Assembly (NCBI GenBank): GCA_023362775.1
Contig: JALMGJ010000012.1
Span: 22,402,001 to 22,466,000, forward strand
Length of the DNA: 64,000 nucleotides
Source: Charina bottae
Lineage: Eukaryota > Chordata > Lepidosauria > Squamata > Charinaidae
Direction of reading: 5' to 3'
The stretch's first letter is position 1. The number at the start of each line of letters is the position of its first letter. Position numbers and translations under genes: made by a program. Under the pieces are notes generated by a model that made no database searches, had not been told where the DNA came from, and saw only the letters and a list, made by a program, of their open reading frames with translations. Of the stretch, positions 1 through 11,299 are shown in pieces.

Positions 1-1900
1 AAAATCAATCATGCTTTTAGATTTATGTTCATGTGCTTGACATATGTATGTATGAATGAATACGTTTATTGTTAAAACACATATTCAGAACATACTGTAT
101 ACTAAGTAGATACTGACCAAGCAATCACTATGCTCACTTATTCTTTAGTCGCTGAATGGCCCAATCACATGTTTTTGTACTCACTCATCTCATTCCCATC
201 CATCCATTCATGTCACCTAACAACCTGTTTTTTCCACTGCATCATCTTCATTCAGAATATTGCATAATTTTATTCCTCAGACTCATCCTCGGTTCTTCCA
301 TTATCACCATTCACTGGACAACAACGAATAATCATCACCCCCTATGGATTCCTACTTTCATACACAGCCGCAATAACTTAGATGATACCCATGAATACTT
401 TCTGTTGTACATTTTAGTTCTTTCATTCGTAATTAAATCTACATCTTCATTTCCCCAGCTATATTTCATCAATTCCACTCCACAAGGCCTTATCACCATT
501 ATTCAGATCTATTGCTTTCTTCCTTTTTCTTTAATTTCACAGACACAGACTTTCTTCCTTTCTTCCTTTTGTTTCATTCAGTAATCCATGTTCTTCACCA
601 TTAATCCATGTTTTTACATCCCAAATTGCAGTGTTCTACATGCCAGATGGTCATCACCAGATGAACCCATAGATATTGACCTCTCCTGCCCACTCTGGCT
701 TTGGTCATTCAGGGTTTTCACATAACATTTTTAGTAAGAGAAAGTATAGACTAGGTTACCAGTCTTAGACACACCCATGCTATGTGCAGCATTCCCTAGT
801 ACTGGTAAAGACAATACTGGTCACTTCAGGCCTCATTGATCCATATGCTTCAAGTAGAACCAAAACCTAGTTTTATCCCAAGCACGCTACTACTATTCTA
901 TGCAAGCTAGGACCTTTAATCCAGAGACTAGCTCACCAGCCACCAGAGATCTGTCCACATTCCACTGATTAGGGGAAATACACAATATAGTGATACACAC
1001 TCAGAATGCATCCATACATAACGAACTTGTTAATCAGAATACCATGGAGTTGTGGTGCTTGAAAGTTTATAAGACATCTGTACTGCTGTTTCTTGTTTTA
1101 TTAGTTAAGAATAGATTTTTTTCCTGTTTAAATTATATTCCTGTGCCAGCAGTAGAAATGGAACTATGTAAAAAAGTGAAGTGAAGCTATGGGGGATCCA
1201 TTGTGATTTAGTTCAGTGTGACCCTGAGGAGGGGAACAGAAGCCAGATGATAAGGAATATAAATATCAGGCAAAAAGTAGTATAAAAGGAATCATAATAC
1301 TGATAATAATGAAGGAAATAGATCAGAGGTGACAGCGAGACTAAGGTACCAGCCACAAGGTCTGGATTTGGGTGGTTACTTTATTGTTGCCATAGAGTTG
1401 GGGGATTTTTTCTGCCTATGCAGATGTAATTAATTATTCATTATTAATAATGTATCTTTTCTCTATATAATCCTTTGCATATCTGTATTCAGGGTCCTTA
1501 GTCTGGTTGCCTGGGAACCTAGCGATCACAGTATAAGGGCATTTTAATAAAGAAATGTTCTTTCATATCTCCCTATTTTGGTTCATCTTTCAGTGGATTG
1601 CTTTTCCACAAAAGGGTACTTTGCCAGCAGCTTTTTTGAAATCAAGATATATTATGTTAACAGCATTCCCACAATCTGCTATGAAAATTACCTTATCAAA
1701 CCCTGAAGTAAAATTAATCTGTCCAGACTTGTTATAGTCAACTCCATGCTAACTTGGAATACTATATTGTTCTAAAGATGCTTATTCATTGCTTTATGAT
1801 CTCTTTATAATTGGCTGTAAAATCGTCCAATGCATCAGTGCCAGACCAGGTCTCCCCCCACTATACATACACACCATGTTCTCACCATCTGGTTTGTTAT
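1..1900. other. Unique AT-rich DNA, no gene recognised
   Basis: No exon, RNA gene or recognisable mobile element is visible. Open frames are short and compositionally biased (His/Ile/Phe-rich), as expected by chance in AT-rich DNA. I see no splice-bounded conserved protein segment on either strand. Confidence 0.6.
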
Positions 1901-1908
1901 TTGTTCTC

Positions 1909-1995
1909 AAATATTTATTTATTTATTTATTTAAATGGGTGCCCATCTCACACAAAGTGACTCTAATACTAAAGATTTGGACAGACTATCAGCAC
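1909..1995 (-). mobile_element. L2-type LINE 3' tail remnant
   Basis: A TTTA-rich run is followed by the complement of the L2 3' UTR, in the form of the phrases 'gcccatctcacac' and 'gtgactct'. The same order of motifs ends the longer L2 copies in this window at 17660 and 29996. Only the last ~80 bases are present, which is the usual severe 5' truncation of LINE insertions. Confidence 0.55.
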
Positions 1996-2846
1996 GTTCC
2001 TCCAGTTTCTAGCCCTGTATGTCTGCTTTGAAGTTAGAATTAACAGATTAAAAAATGAGGAAGAAATAGAATTTTGTGCCTACCCAATTTTAATTAATCT
2101 AAACACTTCCTTACAATGTAGCTTTATGCAAAGTACCATGTAATTACCTTCTTTTTTTGCTGAATTAATAGCAACTGGTTAAAAGAAGAATTAGTTGGGA
2201 ATTTGTTGGGAAGAAAACTATCCTGAGTTTTTCAAAACAGAGACAGGAGGCTACTGGTAAGGAAACCAAAACTGCATATGATTCTAGACAGAGACCTCCT
2301 GTGTAGGAATGGTTTTATTACGGCATTATTGGGCAAACTAAAGTTGATCCAGACTTTTCTAAAACAAAATCAGAAGATGCCAAATGGAAAAACATTTAAA
2401 TCTGCCTCTAATTCAGTGGATTTCATGGAATAGAGTGGTAATTCAAAGACATCCCAGCCCCCAGTTTTTGCCTGTGCATCCTGGGATTTGATTGGTTGGT
2501 TTAGCAGTTTGGAATTGTCCATGCTAGCAAAGCAGAAAAAAAAAGCAAGCAAAGATGGGATGGCCTTAAAAGACATGCCTCTCCTCACTGGATTCCAAAA
2601 AGTAAAGATGAAAGTCTTCTTCATGTTGAGCTTGTGTTTTGGTGGTTACTACATGGAAACATCCATGCAGTTTCCTTGCCAACATTGTGGAAGTAGTTGG
2701 TACCTTCTTTTAGGAGGGAGGGAGAGAGAGAGATTTCCCAGTCTAGCCTTGGGATTCCCTTGTAGTCTTCCATTTACTGTAAATATTAACCTGGTTAGCT
2801 TCCAAGCCCGGACAAGATCCTCCAGATGCTCCCTTCAACTGAGAAC

Positions 2847-2926
2847 TAACAAAACAAAACAAAACAAAACAAAACAAAACAAAACAAAACAAAACAAAAC
2901 AAAACAAAACAAAACAAAACAAAACA
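2847..2926. repeat. (AAAAC)n microsatellite
   Basis: About 16 near-perfect copies of the pentamer AAAAC. It is read through by a 191-codon open frame that encodes a Lys-Thr-Lys-Gln-Asn repeat, but that frame has no other coding signature. A decayed poly-A-type retroelement tail is one possible origin; no element is recognised beside it. Confidence 0.95.
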
Positions 2927-3397
2927 GCTTTGTTAAGGCAACTGCTCTCTCATTCCTGGATGATCAAAACACGTATCCACCTAGGGAAACAGTAATTCTT
3001 TACAAGCTCAGGATGCAATGCTCTTTACCTTGTACATCCTTGCTATGCAAAGCTCATGCTTGATTTCCTCCAGTGTCAATTGGGCAATCCAGGGTACCCA
3101 CAGTATCATTCATCAGCAACCTAATTCAAAAGCATCTGTTTACTTCTGTCTTGTTTCTTTACTTTCCAACTTTCACATCCATATGAGCTTGTTGAAAAGT
3201 CCAGGGCCTGAACAAGTTGGATCTGTGTACACAAAACTCATCTTTGCAGTTAAGCATCTTGTCTAACACCCTCATAGCCTATTCCACATTTGCGATTCCA
3301 TTGCAGCACGAAGGGCTCCTCATTGAAGGTTATGAATCATTATCTACCATACTGGTCCAGTGTGTGTTGGTAGATAGATGTTTCTCGCTTTTCAGTT

Positions 3398-3492
3398 AAA
3401 GGCTGAGAAAGAGGGACTGGCCCAAAGTCATCTAGCTGGCTTTGTTGTCTAGACTACAATCTGGTCTTCCCATACTAGTCCAGCACATTACC
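3398..3492 (-). mobile_element. Degraded CORE-SINE (MIR-like)
   Basis: The sequence 'gactggcccaaagtcat' followed by 'ctagctggctttgt' is the complement of the conserved CORE-SINE stretch (gtgaccttgggccagtc, with 'acaaagccagctgg' before it) that is better preserved at 37323, 44038 and 44944. The tRNA-like head is hardly recognisable, so this is an old copy. Confidence 0.55.
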
Positions 3493-3934
3493 TCCCAGAG
3501 ACAGACAGACAGAAAACAAACTTGTATCTCATTCTATATACAGGGCAGGCAGTGTAATAGATGTAATCTATATTACAGGAACACTGCAAGAATAGACGGC
3601 AATAACCTCATGTCCTGAGCTCCTTGGAAGAAAATCAAGATAGAAATATGCATCACTGTTGCCATCAACAATAGATTTCCATATTCTTTTTTGAACTGAA
3701 CCATATCTGTAGGCCTCATTTGTTTGAGGTGCATTATTATTTTTAAATTATTTGATGGATTTACAGTGCTACTGGTGACCAAATATACATTGGACTGGAG
3801 TCCAGGTGGAACGTTCATCCATGAACACATCCGTCTACATCTGCACAGAAACATGCAGAACCATTGGGAGAAAGTTCTAGCCTAGACTTTTTCCTGATAT
3901 GCTTGTTTTATATAGGTAAGGATTTTTTAAAGAT

Positions 3935-4010
3935 AATTAAGTCCCCCTTGGGGGAGTTGGGCAGTGATAAATTTGATAAATAAAAATAAATAAAAATAAA
4001 TAAATTAAAG
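3935..4010 (+). mobile_element. L2-type LINE 3' tail remnant
   Basis: 'cccttgggggagttgggcagt' followed by a short spacer and AAATAAAAATAAAT repeats matches the L2 3' end in this window (gccgcccagag ... gatgggcggt ... AATA tail). Extremely 5'-truncated sense-strand copy. Confidence 0.6.
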
Positions 4011-4102
4011 CAGGTGGAGCTGATTCTGCCAGACTTTCAGGAGGCATTGAAGACACGGGAGAATTCATGGACTTGAGAGTTGGGTAGTTCATTGGAGCCC
4101 AT

Positions 4103-4275
4103 GTGGTTGTGGTTCTGACTTCACTGTATACTGGCTTTTACCTTATTCACCTGTTTAAGTTCTTTTGCTGGTTTGATGTTATTTTGGATTGTGTTTTTTA
4201 CATTGTTAGCAATCTAGAGTTGCTAGGGCGAGATGAGGGGCCATACAAATTGAATGAACAAATAAATAATCTTGC
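4103..4275 (+). mobile_element. LINE 3' UTR fragment (CR1/L2 superfamily)
   Basis: The sequence 'ttgttagcaatctagagttgc' followed by 'gcgagatgagg', 'catacaaattgaat' and an AAATAAAT tail has the layout of the CR1/L2 LINE 3' UTR: a conserved hairpin-forming segment and then a short tandem tail. It lies ~90 bases after another such tail at 3935. No coding part remains. Confidence 0.5.
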
Positions 4276-4279
4276 ACTT

Positions 4280-6253
4280 GCTGTATGAAATGGTTTAACC
4301 CAGACATATGTTTAGCCTCCCAGTTGGATCCAAGTCTACATGAGGAAGGAGGCATCTGAAGTTCAAAGTTCATGGCTCCTTGACACTGGGAATTCCATGC
4401 ACACATGCTCTCTTTTCTTGACATTTAAGTAGAGTTTTTGAAAGTCCTTTTTTTTTTTTTGCACCAATGAGCAGAAGGCATGTGTCCTAACATTTCCAGG
4501 CCTAGACTATTTTATATTTTGCCACAGAACAAAGGGAGAAAGAGCTCTGATGTATGTACAGCTGGGTTTCCCTGCAGAAGACAGTTTGCAGGCATTTGTT
4601 GCCTTCTGAAATGAAACAGCCATCAAAAGGAAAAATTACAGCAGGCCAATATATTTTCCACTCTTTTCATTCTGTTATTTTCTTCTTCTTTTAAACTGCT
4701 TTCCTATATAGGCAAAACAGGTGCTGAAACACGAAACCCTACCGAGGGATTTCCTTTACAAAACAGCTTGCTTCTGTAGCCTGGCCTTTAAGTTAGACAT
4801 GCTTCTGACACAGAATGTTAAAATAAAAATGCATTTTTGGGGAAAGGAGCTGTGCCACTGTCATGTCACAAACAGTGTATGTTGTGGGGAAGAGAACACA
4901 AAAGGTAGAAAAGGCATGCTGTCACTTTAAGAAAAAATAAACTACAATATGAACTACCCAAAACCCTGCCATTTCCAGCCTGGGCTTGATTAATGATTTT
5001 TCTATCTAATAAAAGGTTCACAAACCATCTGTTTTTCTCCCTAATGCCTTGCCCAAAGGTTTTTCGTTCCTATTTCAGGCTTGGGGCCAAGTGACATTCC
5101 ATTTCTTTTTTTTTTCCAGCCTTGTAAACAAACCCTTCTCTCTTTTTAATCTTCCAGTGCTGTTTCCTACCCATCGTTATGCATATTCATTGCGAGTAAA
5201 CATTTTTAGTGTCTACACTTAATCTCTTCCACTGGCAATTACTGTTCTATGCTGTTTTGTAATGCAGAAGGGCCAATGCTTTCCCTTCTAATAACAGCTG
5301 GGTCGCAGATGGGGCCTGCAGTCATTGTAGAAAATAAAAATTTACAAGATGCCAGTGGAATTTATTTCAGTTTTATGGAGTCACAGGAGGAACCTTTCTG
5401 TTATCCGCCTTCAGTGAAATCTGCAGGCAAAAGGCATGCTTTTGACATTTAATCAAAGGGGGGTTCAGGTAACGTCTGGAACAGCACAGGGAAGAAAGCA
5501 GGTGGATCATATTAGGCAGTGCCATGGTTAATTTATTTAGAAGTGATTGGCTTAGAAGAGTGCAGCCAATATTTGACATCGTGTATATATCTTGTTTAGC
5601 ATCCCGCTTCCAAATTGTTACCACAGTAGAGATGCTGCTTTGCCACTACGGACCAAACCAGGTGTTAGGCTTGGTTGCTGCTAAGAGGTACTGGTAGAAA
5701 TGGGAATCTCATAGCAGAAAGCATGGTATTCAACATAGCTTTCTTTTGCCCAGCGCTGCTTCCAACTGCTGAACCCCTCATACGTTTCTGGCACGTGTGA
5801 TTCTAAGCTTGAGCTTATTAAGAAATCCTGTAATTTGCATATTTTGACTCTTCCCAGGGTTGTTGTTTTTTAAATCAAAACTCAAAAGCACATGTTTTTT
5901 TAAAAAAGGGAAAATATGAACATGCAAGCGATGTGACAATTTTAGATTAATACACATGGGTATTAGAGGATGAGAGAAGCAAAAAGGCCATTACAGAAAC
6001 CGATAAAAGGACCTTTTGGTTTAAACCCCTTCAGTCCATCAGACTGTACACTGGCATCTCTGATAATAACTGTTGTAAATTGCAAGCTGGGGCCTCTTCC
6101 AGGAGGAACTTGAAAGAGGAGCAGTAGAGAAATGCATAAACAATGAAGGATACACATGCTTAAGCTCTTTTAACTTCGGAGGACATAGGCTTTTAATGGA
6201 TTTATGAGGCCATGCAAGACCATGGCCAAGTACAAATTGCATCTTTCTTAAAT
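4280..6253. other. Unique, repeat-poor DNA
   Basis: About 2 kb with no recognisable transposon, gene or RNA. The stretch around 4550-5250 is notably repeat-free and carries AT-rich homeodomain- and octamer-like words (TTAATGATTT, ATGCATATTCAT). That is compatible with a conserved noncoding element, but conservation cannot be judged from one sequence. Confidence 0.5.
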
Positions 6254-6419
6254 CAGGGGTGTCTGCAGGGAGGGGGGGTCAAAAACTTCAAGATGGTGGC
6301 CACAACCATGTGTTCAAAACCCCGCCCCCTTTTAGGTGACCCAGAGCTTTGATCGCATGATTGGGGCCACCATCTTGAATTTTTTTTACCTCTCCCATGG
6401 ACACTCCTGTTTCAAGTCC
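6254..6419. mobile_element. Palindromic MITE, probably hAT-type
   Basis: The two ends are imperfect inverted copies: CAGGGGTGTCTGCAGGGAG at the left, and the complement of CAGGAGTGTCCATGGGAGA at the right. Internally 'caagatggtggcc' is mirrored by 'ggccaccatcttg'. The flanking octamers (tcttaaat and tttcaagt) agree at 5 of 8 bases, a weak hAT-like 8-bp TSD. Half-length relatives occur near 14437, 37742 and 38879. No transposase is encoded, so it is non-autonomous. Confidence 0.6.
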
Positions 6420-6835
6420 ATTGTTTTTTCATAAATTGATCACCCAACCCATTCATGTTGTCCTGCCTTATCTAGCTTTAAACCTCTAACTTTGGTTTAA
6501 CTTACCAAAAATCAGCAGTACCGGTGAAAAGGGGAGCACATAAAAAGCTGGGATGTTGCAGAAATTATGTCTATAGATGACAAATTTCTTTTTCTGTTTC
6601 CAACCGAATCATCCATATCTCCAGAGAACATAGTCGGCTTAGGCTGGGAAATGCAATGCTTCATTTGAAACATTGTGTGCCACTGTGTGAATATGGGCTT
6701 TTTACTATTTAATTTATTCCTTTATAACAATTCTTAAAAGGGATCCCAGTCTAGGGTCCACTAAAACAAGCTAAACAGAAGTCTGAAGTCTTAAAATAAA
6801 ATTAGAATAATTAAAGCCTTAAATGAGGACCTCTA

Positions 6836-7178
6836 GGGGCATGGTGGCTCAGCGGGTAAGACACCAGGCTTGTCAATCGGAAGATCGCAAGTTCGGAGGC
6901 TCGAATCCCTAGCCCCGCATGATGGAGTGATCTCCCGCACTCGCCCCAGCTCTTGCCAACCTAGGAATTCGAAAGCATGCAAATGCAAGTAGATGTATAG
7001 GTACCACTTTGGTGGGAAGGAAACAGTGTTCCGCGTGCATCATGCCGGCCACATGACCGTGGAAGCGTCTTTGGACAATGCTGGCTCTTCGGCTAAGAAA
7101 CGGAGATGAGCACCGGCCCCTAGAGTCGGACACGACTGCACAAATGTGCGGGGGGAACCTTTACCTTACTTTACCTTA
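6836..7178 (+). mobile_element. Sauria-type tRNA-derived SINE, full length
   Basis: The tRNA-like head has an A box (tggctcagcggg) and a B box (ggctcgaatcc) of an RNA polymerase III internal promoter. It is followed by the family body (gcatgcaaatgcaagtagat; ccacatgaccgtgg; gctcttcggctaa) and a Bov-B-like 3' core (agtcggacacgactg) ending in ACCTT/ACTTT repeats. The flanks AAATGAGGACC (6821-6831) and AAAGGAGGACC (7180-7190) form an 11-bp TSD with one mismatch, showing LINE-driven insertion. No functional tRNA is implied. Confidence 0.92.
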
Positions 7179-7221
7179 TAAAGGAGGACCAGTGCAATGA
7201 CAGAAACGTATTAAGTGACAA

Positions 7222-7965
7222 GATGGCATGTGGTACTCAGAGATACTCATGTTTTAGTCACTTCCTGGTTGGATTATTGCAATGTGCTGTCTGTGGGGCT
7301 GCCCTTGAAGACCATCTGGAGCTCCAACTGGTCCAGAATGCAGCAGCTCAAGTTACATTGGGAGCCTTAGGTTTCTCCCACATAACATTTCTACTTCAAG
7401 AGCTGCGCTGGTTACCAGTTCTCTTCAAGGTACTGGTTGTCACCTTTAAAACTCTTGATAGTTTAATACCAGGATGTTTAGTAAGATCTGCAGGATGGGA
7501 TCTCTTCAGATCCTTCTCTTAAGGATTATTATCTTCAGGAGCCATGAGGACAAACTTTCTTGGTCTCAGCCCCCTTCTTTGGAACAGAATAAACTCCTCC
7601 CTCCCAATTAAGTTGGCCCTACCTTGTTGGGTTTAGGAAAGCCATTAAGATACAGCTTTTCCAGAGAGCCTGGAGTGCAGAATGGTTATTAATATTGAGA
7701 GTCTCTTGTTTGGCATTTCTTTTTTGTATGTTATTTTGACTGTTCCTAGAATATTGATATATTCTAACCGTAATCACTGGATTGGCTTTTAAACTCTTTT
7801 TAACTCTTATTATAAGATGGTATGTAATCTTGTTTTTATTAATGTTTAATTGTTTCTAATGTGGTCTTGTAGAACGTACTGTATTAATTGTTGGTTTTAT
7901 TGTATGCCGCCCAGAATTGTTTTGTGTGAGATGGGCATCTATATAAATTTGACAAATAAATAAAT
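7222..7965 (+). mobile_element. Decayed L2-type LINE, 3' part
   Basis: The conceptual translation from 7223 still shows the C-terminal region of the L2 reverse-transcriptase protein (LQLVQNAAAQ, then ITFLLQELRWLPV), which corresponds to LQLVQNAAA...LLRELHWLPV in the younger copies at 30.5 and 42 kb. The frame ends at 7522, well before the 3' end. The 3' UTR (gccgcccagaattg ... gatgggcatctatataaatt) closes with AAATAAAT. It starts 40 bases after the Sauria SINE. This is an old, inactive copy. Confidence 0.85.
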
Positions 7966-7989
7966 CCACTCAGAGTCCTTTAGGGAGTG

Positions 7990-8880
7990 ATTTATCAGTC
8001 CTAATAGTAACCAAATAAGCAAACCAATTGATCGATCAATCCATCAATATTTAGCCGAAAGCCAACAGTCTGAATCTGAAAGCTAACTTGTCTCGATACC
8101 AAAAATAATTGGAGAGGATGAGAGTTCTACCATCAGAACACTAGTATAAAGTGATACTCTTAAACAGCAACATTCTGAATATTTGATCAATGTGGCACAT
8201 TGCAAAGGTCCTCCACTGGAACTTCATTGTCAATGACAATGGAGTCAGCCCATCCAAGTACCAAAGTAGGTAGTCTAAAAAGGTAAAAATATCTGGGTAA
8301 TAAAGGAACAGAAGAGGCTGAAGGATCTGCCCAAAACACCATGGCTGGACTCACACTAAGTTTCACCCTGGTCTTAGCACTGACCTTCTAATTTTCTACA
8401 ATGCCTTCAAGAATTAGTAGACAGTACTACAGCTCCCATGACATGGTATTATGGGGCCAACACTGTTGGCCACACAGTTCGTACTGGAGGACAGATGCTA
8501 CTTTGGGTTGGTAACCCAAAGGGGGCTCATCAGCATGGGAAGGAACTCAACAGAGAGGATGCTTTAGGAATCCCTCAAGCCTAGAAACAGCCTTGATTAA
8601 ACCTTACTCTTGCACTATTTCCCCATCTTTAGTAGCCTCTTGAGCTGTGATTTATGCATTGTGGGAGAGGGGGATAAATTAGCTTGTTTCCCCCTTCCAC
8701 AGAGAGACTTCTATTTTCAGTTAATAAACTTTGGTCAGATGGGTCAAGATGGACAAATGATTTGAAGGAAAAAGGTTGATTGCTGGCCAGCATGATGACC
8801 CATTATGTAAATTCCCACCTACTACCACTATCACTTTCACTTCCAAAGATCTGTGGAAGAAGCCTAGCTATCCTTCTAAA
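7990..8880. other. Unique DNA, nothing recognised
   Basis: No gene or clear repeat. A short run of ATCGATCAATCC words near 8030 is simple-sequence noise. Confidence 0.5.
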
Positions 8881-8886
8881 ACCTTG

Positions 8887-8957
8887 GCCAGCTGGGGAAT
8901 TCTGGGAGTTGAGGTCCACACATCTTAAAATCATTAAGGTTGAGAAACACTGCTTTA
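8887..8957. mobile_element. Half-copy of palindromic MITE
   Basis: 'ggccagctggggaattctgg' followed by 'gagttgaggtccacacatct' and 'ggttgagaaacac' matches the right arm of the palindrome at 20793-20922. The left arm is missing, so this is either a solo arm or a deletion product. Confidence 0.7.
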
Positions 8958-8997
8958 AGGGCTTTGAAACACCTTCCCAGTTGCTCAAATAATGTTT

Positions 8998-9030
8998 GGG
9001 GATGGAAATATATATATATTTCCATCCCAA

Positions 9031-9105
<75 letters not shown>

Positions 9106-9109
9106 ATAT

Positions 9110-9140
<31 letters not shown>

Positions 9141-9148
9141 TAATTCGA
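8998..9148. repeat. Palindrome plus head-to-head (AATA)n/(TTTA)n
   Basis: A ~30-bp perfect palindrome (GGGATGGAAATATAT and its complement, centred near 9014) is followed by about 20 AATA units that switch to TTTA units near 9109. The TTTA part is the tail of a minus-strand L2 fragment that continues to about 9210. Confidence 0.9.
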
Positions 9149-9210
9149 TTTATATCACTGCTCCATCTCTCCCTAGGGGGACTCTGGGTGGTTTTCTGTG
9201 CAGGATTTTG
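9110..9210 (-). mobile_element. L2-type LINE 3' tail
   Basis: TTTA repeats are followed by 'aattcgatttatatcactgc', 'ccatctct' and 'gactctgggtggtttt', the complement of the L2 3' UTR. Only ~100 bases remain. Confidence 0.75.
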
Positions 9211-9214
9211 CCCT

Positions 9215-10460
9215 GTGTCTAGATGGGTTCTCTTTGCCCAGCTAATTTTATGTGTTATTTTGCAACTTTTTGAGGAGGGGTAGCTTTGATTGTAGGTTTT
9301 TAACGTGTGTCTCAGTTTAGGGTGGTCCCAACTTCCTTGACTAATCTTTCCAAAAGGAAGGAAGGACACACCTAGCTATCGCCCAGATGGGGAATTCCAG
9401 GGTTGAGGACTACACTGGGAAGTTGAAAAAATGTCCTAGAAGAAGGTTGTAGCAATCTAGTTCCATAACACTGCAAGAAAACTGCAGGGATGGAATCACC
9501 ATGCTGAGTCATGTTGAACTCGAGTGTACAATTATTTTCGGAGTGAAGAAAGCAAAGAGGGAAGTTTCTTTCTCTCCCATAAATATTGGAACCCAAGATC
9601 ATCTAATGAAGCTGAATGAAGATTCAGGACACATAAAAGGAAGGGTTTCCATATGTCAGCTGTGTTTGTACATCACACTTATCCGGGGCTCTTAAAGACG
9701 GTGCACCTGCATTAGCACAACAGGCTAAGCTTATTTAGATTCAATCTTGGTTTTTTAATTTTTTTTTTTAGCCCAGCATTTTATGTCAACTGTGGTTAAT
9801 TTATGGCTTAACGTATTGTGGAAACCCAGACAATGGGTTATTCAGTAACAAAATTAAGGACGTGCTGCGAACCCAGCCAAAATGGGGGATTGAATTTGCT
9901 GCCACAAATTTAGTAATGGCCACCAATTTAGAAGACTTTACAAATGGAGGAGGCGGTTGAGCCCAAAGGACAAATTGCTTCCTAGGAGACTTCCTGGGGC
10001 CAGATATTGCCACTGGATATGTTCCTCTATGCCCCTTTGTCCAGAAGCTCTGGCTCAAACTGAAGACTTCAGTTTGAGCTTCAGAAGTAGCTGTTTTTCA
10101 GACTACTCCACTTCTCCGCATCCCATTATGTTATCAGCAGTTTGCCCAGTGGCATCTACAGTCAACTGCGATGACACCAGAATGATGACCCACACGGTAG
10201 TCATTTTGCAAACTGCTGTGGCCAGAGCCACCTGTAGGATCCAAAGCTTTCTTCAAAATGATGCAAGCAGCATCATACCATTACAATGCAGGTTCCTCCC
10301 CTTTGATGTCATGATGCATGGACAGAAGGGACAGAGCCTGTCCTGCTTTTATCATTTCCGTCCCACCCACCATCCAAACTCTCCCCGCAGCCTTTGGCTG
10401 TGATTATGTTCTTGCGACATAGGACACAAGTGCTTAAGAGGCAGCATTTGGGCAACAAAG
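9215..10460. other. Unique DNA with chance open frames
   Basis: Both strands contain 60-150 codon open frames (for example 9957-10403 plus), but they overlap each other in conflicting frames and show no domain or motif. No repeat is recognised up to the PLE insertion at 10473. Confidence 0.5.
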
Positions 10461-10472
10461 TTAACTTGCACA

Positions 10473-10747
10473 ATGGCTGTTGTGGGTCTTCCAGGCTGTG
10501 TGGCCGTGTTCTGGAAGTTGTGGTTCCTAACGTTTCGCCAGCATCTGTGGCCAGCATCTTCAGAGGGCAGGAGCACAGATAGAAGCAAAATCTCGATTTT
10601 GCTTCTATCTGTGCTCCTGCCCTCTGAAGATGCTGGCCACAGATGCTGGCGAAACGTTAGGAACCACAACTTCCAGAACACGGCCACACAGCCCAGAAGA
10701 CCCACAACAGCCATTGAACTCCGGCCGTGAAAGCCTTCAACAATACA
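10473..10747 (+). mobile_element. Penelope-like element 3' end as a 121-bp palindrome with TSD
   Basis: The left arm (10471-10591) is the reverse complement of the right arm (10596-10716) with only CTCG between them. The right arm continues into a unique terminal part ending 'gccttcaacaatac'. The right arm holds CTGAAGA (10624) and GAAACG (10651), the layout of PLE 3' regions that carry hammerhead-like motifs. The TSD TTAACTTGCACA is present at 10461-10472 and 10748-10759, so palindrome and tail were inserted as one unit. No protein is encoded; both strands show mirror-image spurious frames. Confidence 0.8.
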
Positions 10748-10898
10748 TTAACTTGCACACATCAGTTGGCCCCCTTACTGCCCATGCAGACCTCTGTTTG
10801 CTGGCCCAACTATATACCTGTACCGTATGCCTATAACCTAATTATGCCTTTATTAATAGGCATAAATATCATTGTATGGGTAGCCGTATACCTGGTAT

Positions 10899-11287
10899 AA
10901 GGAAGGCTGAGCGAAGGAAGAGAGATGCTTTTGAACTGTGGTGTTGGAGGAAAATTCTGAGAGTGCCTTGGACCGCAAGAAGATCAAACCAGTCCATACT
11001 CCAGGAAATAAAGCCAGACTGCTCACTTGAGGGAATGATATTAAAGGCAAAACTGAAGTACTTTGGCCACATAATGACCCTGGAGAAGATGCTGATGCTA
11101 GGGAAAGTGGAAGGCCAAAGGAAGAGGGGCCGACCAAGGGCAAGATGGATGGATGATATTCTGGAGGTGATGGACTCAACCATGAGGGAGCTGGGGATGG
11201 TGACGGCCGACAGGAAGCTCTGGTGTGGGCTGGTCCATGAAGTCACAAAGAGTCAGAAGCGACTGAACGAATAAACAACAACACAAC
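10899..11287 (+). mobile_element. 5'-truncated Bov-B LINE with TSD
   Basis: The copy encodes the C-terminal ~125 residues of Bov-B ORF2 in one open frame ending NE-stop at 11272-11274. Recognisable parts are RKAERRKRDAFELWCWR, WTARRSNQSILQEI and GRPRARWMDDILEV. Compared with the copy at 22553 it lacks four residues (RRQD) after GHIM, a clean 12-base deletion. The 3' end is AATAAACAACAACAC. The 11-bp TSD ATACCTGGTAT stands at 10888-10898 and 11288-11298. Confidence 0.93.
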
Positions 11288-11299
11288 ATACCTGGTATG

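Noticed and set aside
156..584. 142-codon open frame near the left edge
   Set aside because: His/Ile/Phe/Ser-rich, no domain, no splice or promoter context, in AT-rich DNA; chance frame.
2488..3063. 191-codon open frame
   Set aside because: Kept open by the AAAAC microsatellite, which has no stop in this frame; the flanking residues match nothing recognisable.
6840..6912. tRNA-like A and B boxes
   Set aside because: They are the heads of Sauria SINEs (also at 14732, 25674, 41131, 43790); no cloverleaf with an anticodon stem can be drawn.
9957..10403. 148-codon open frame
   Set aside because: Conflicts with open frames on the other strand, no motif, and no conserved neighbour.
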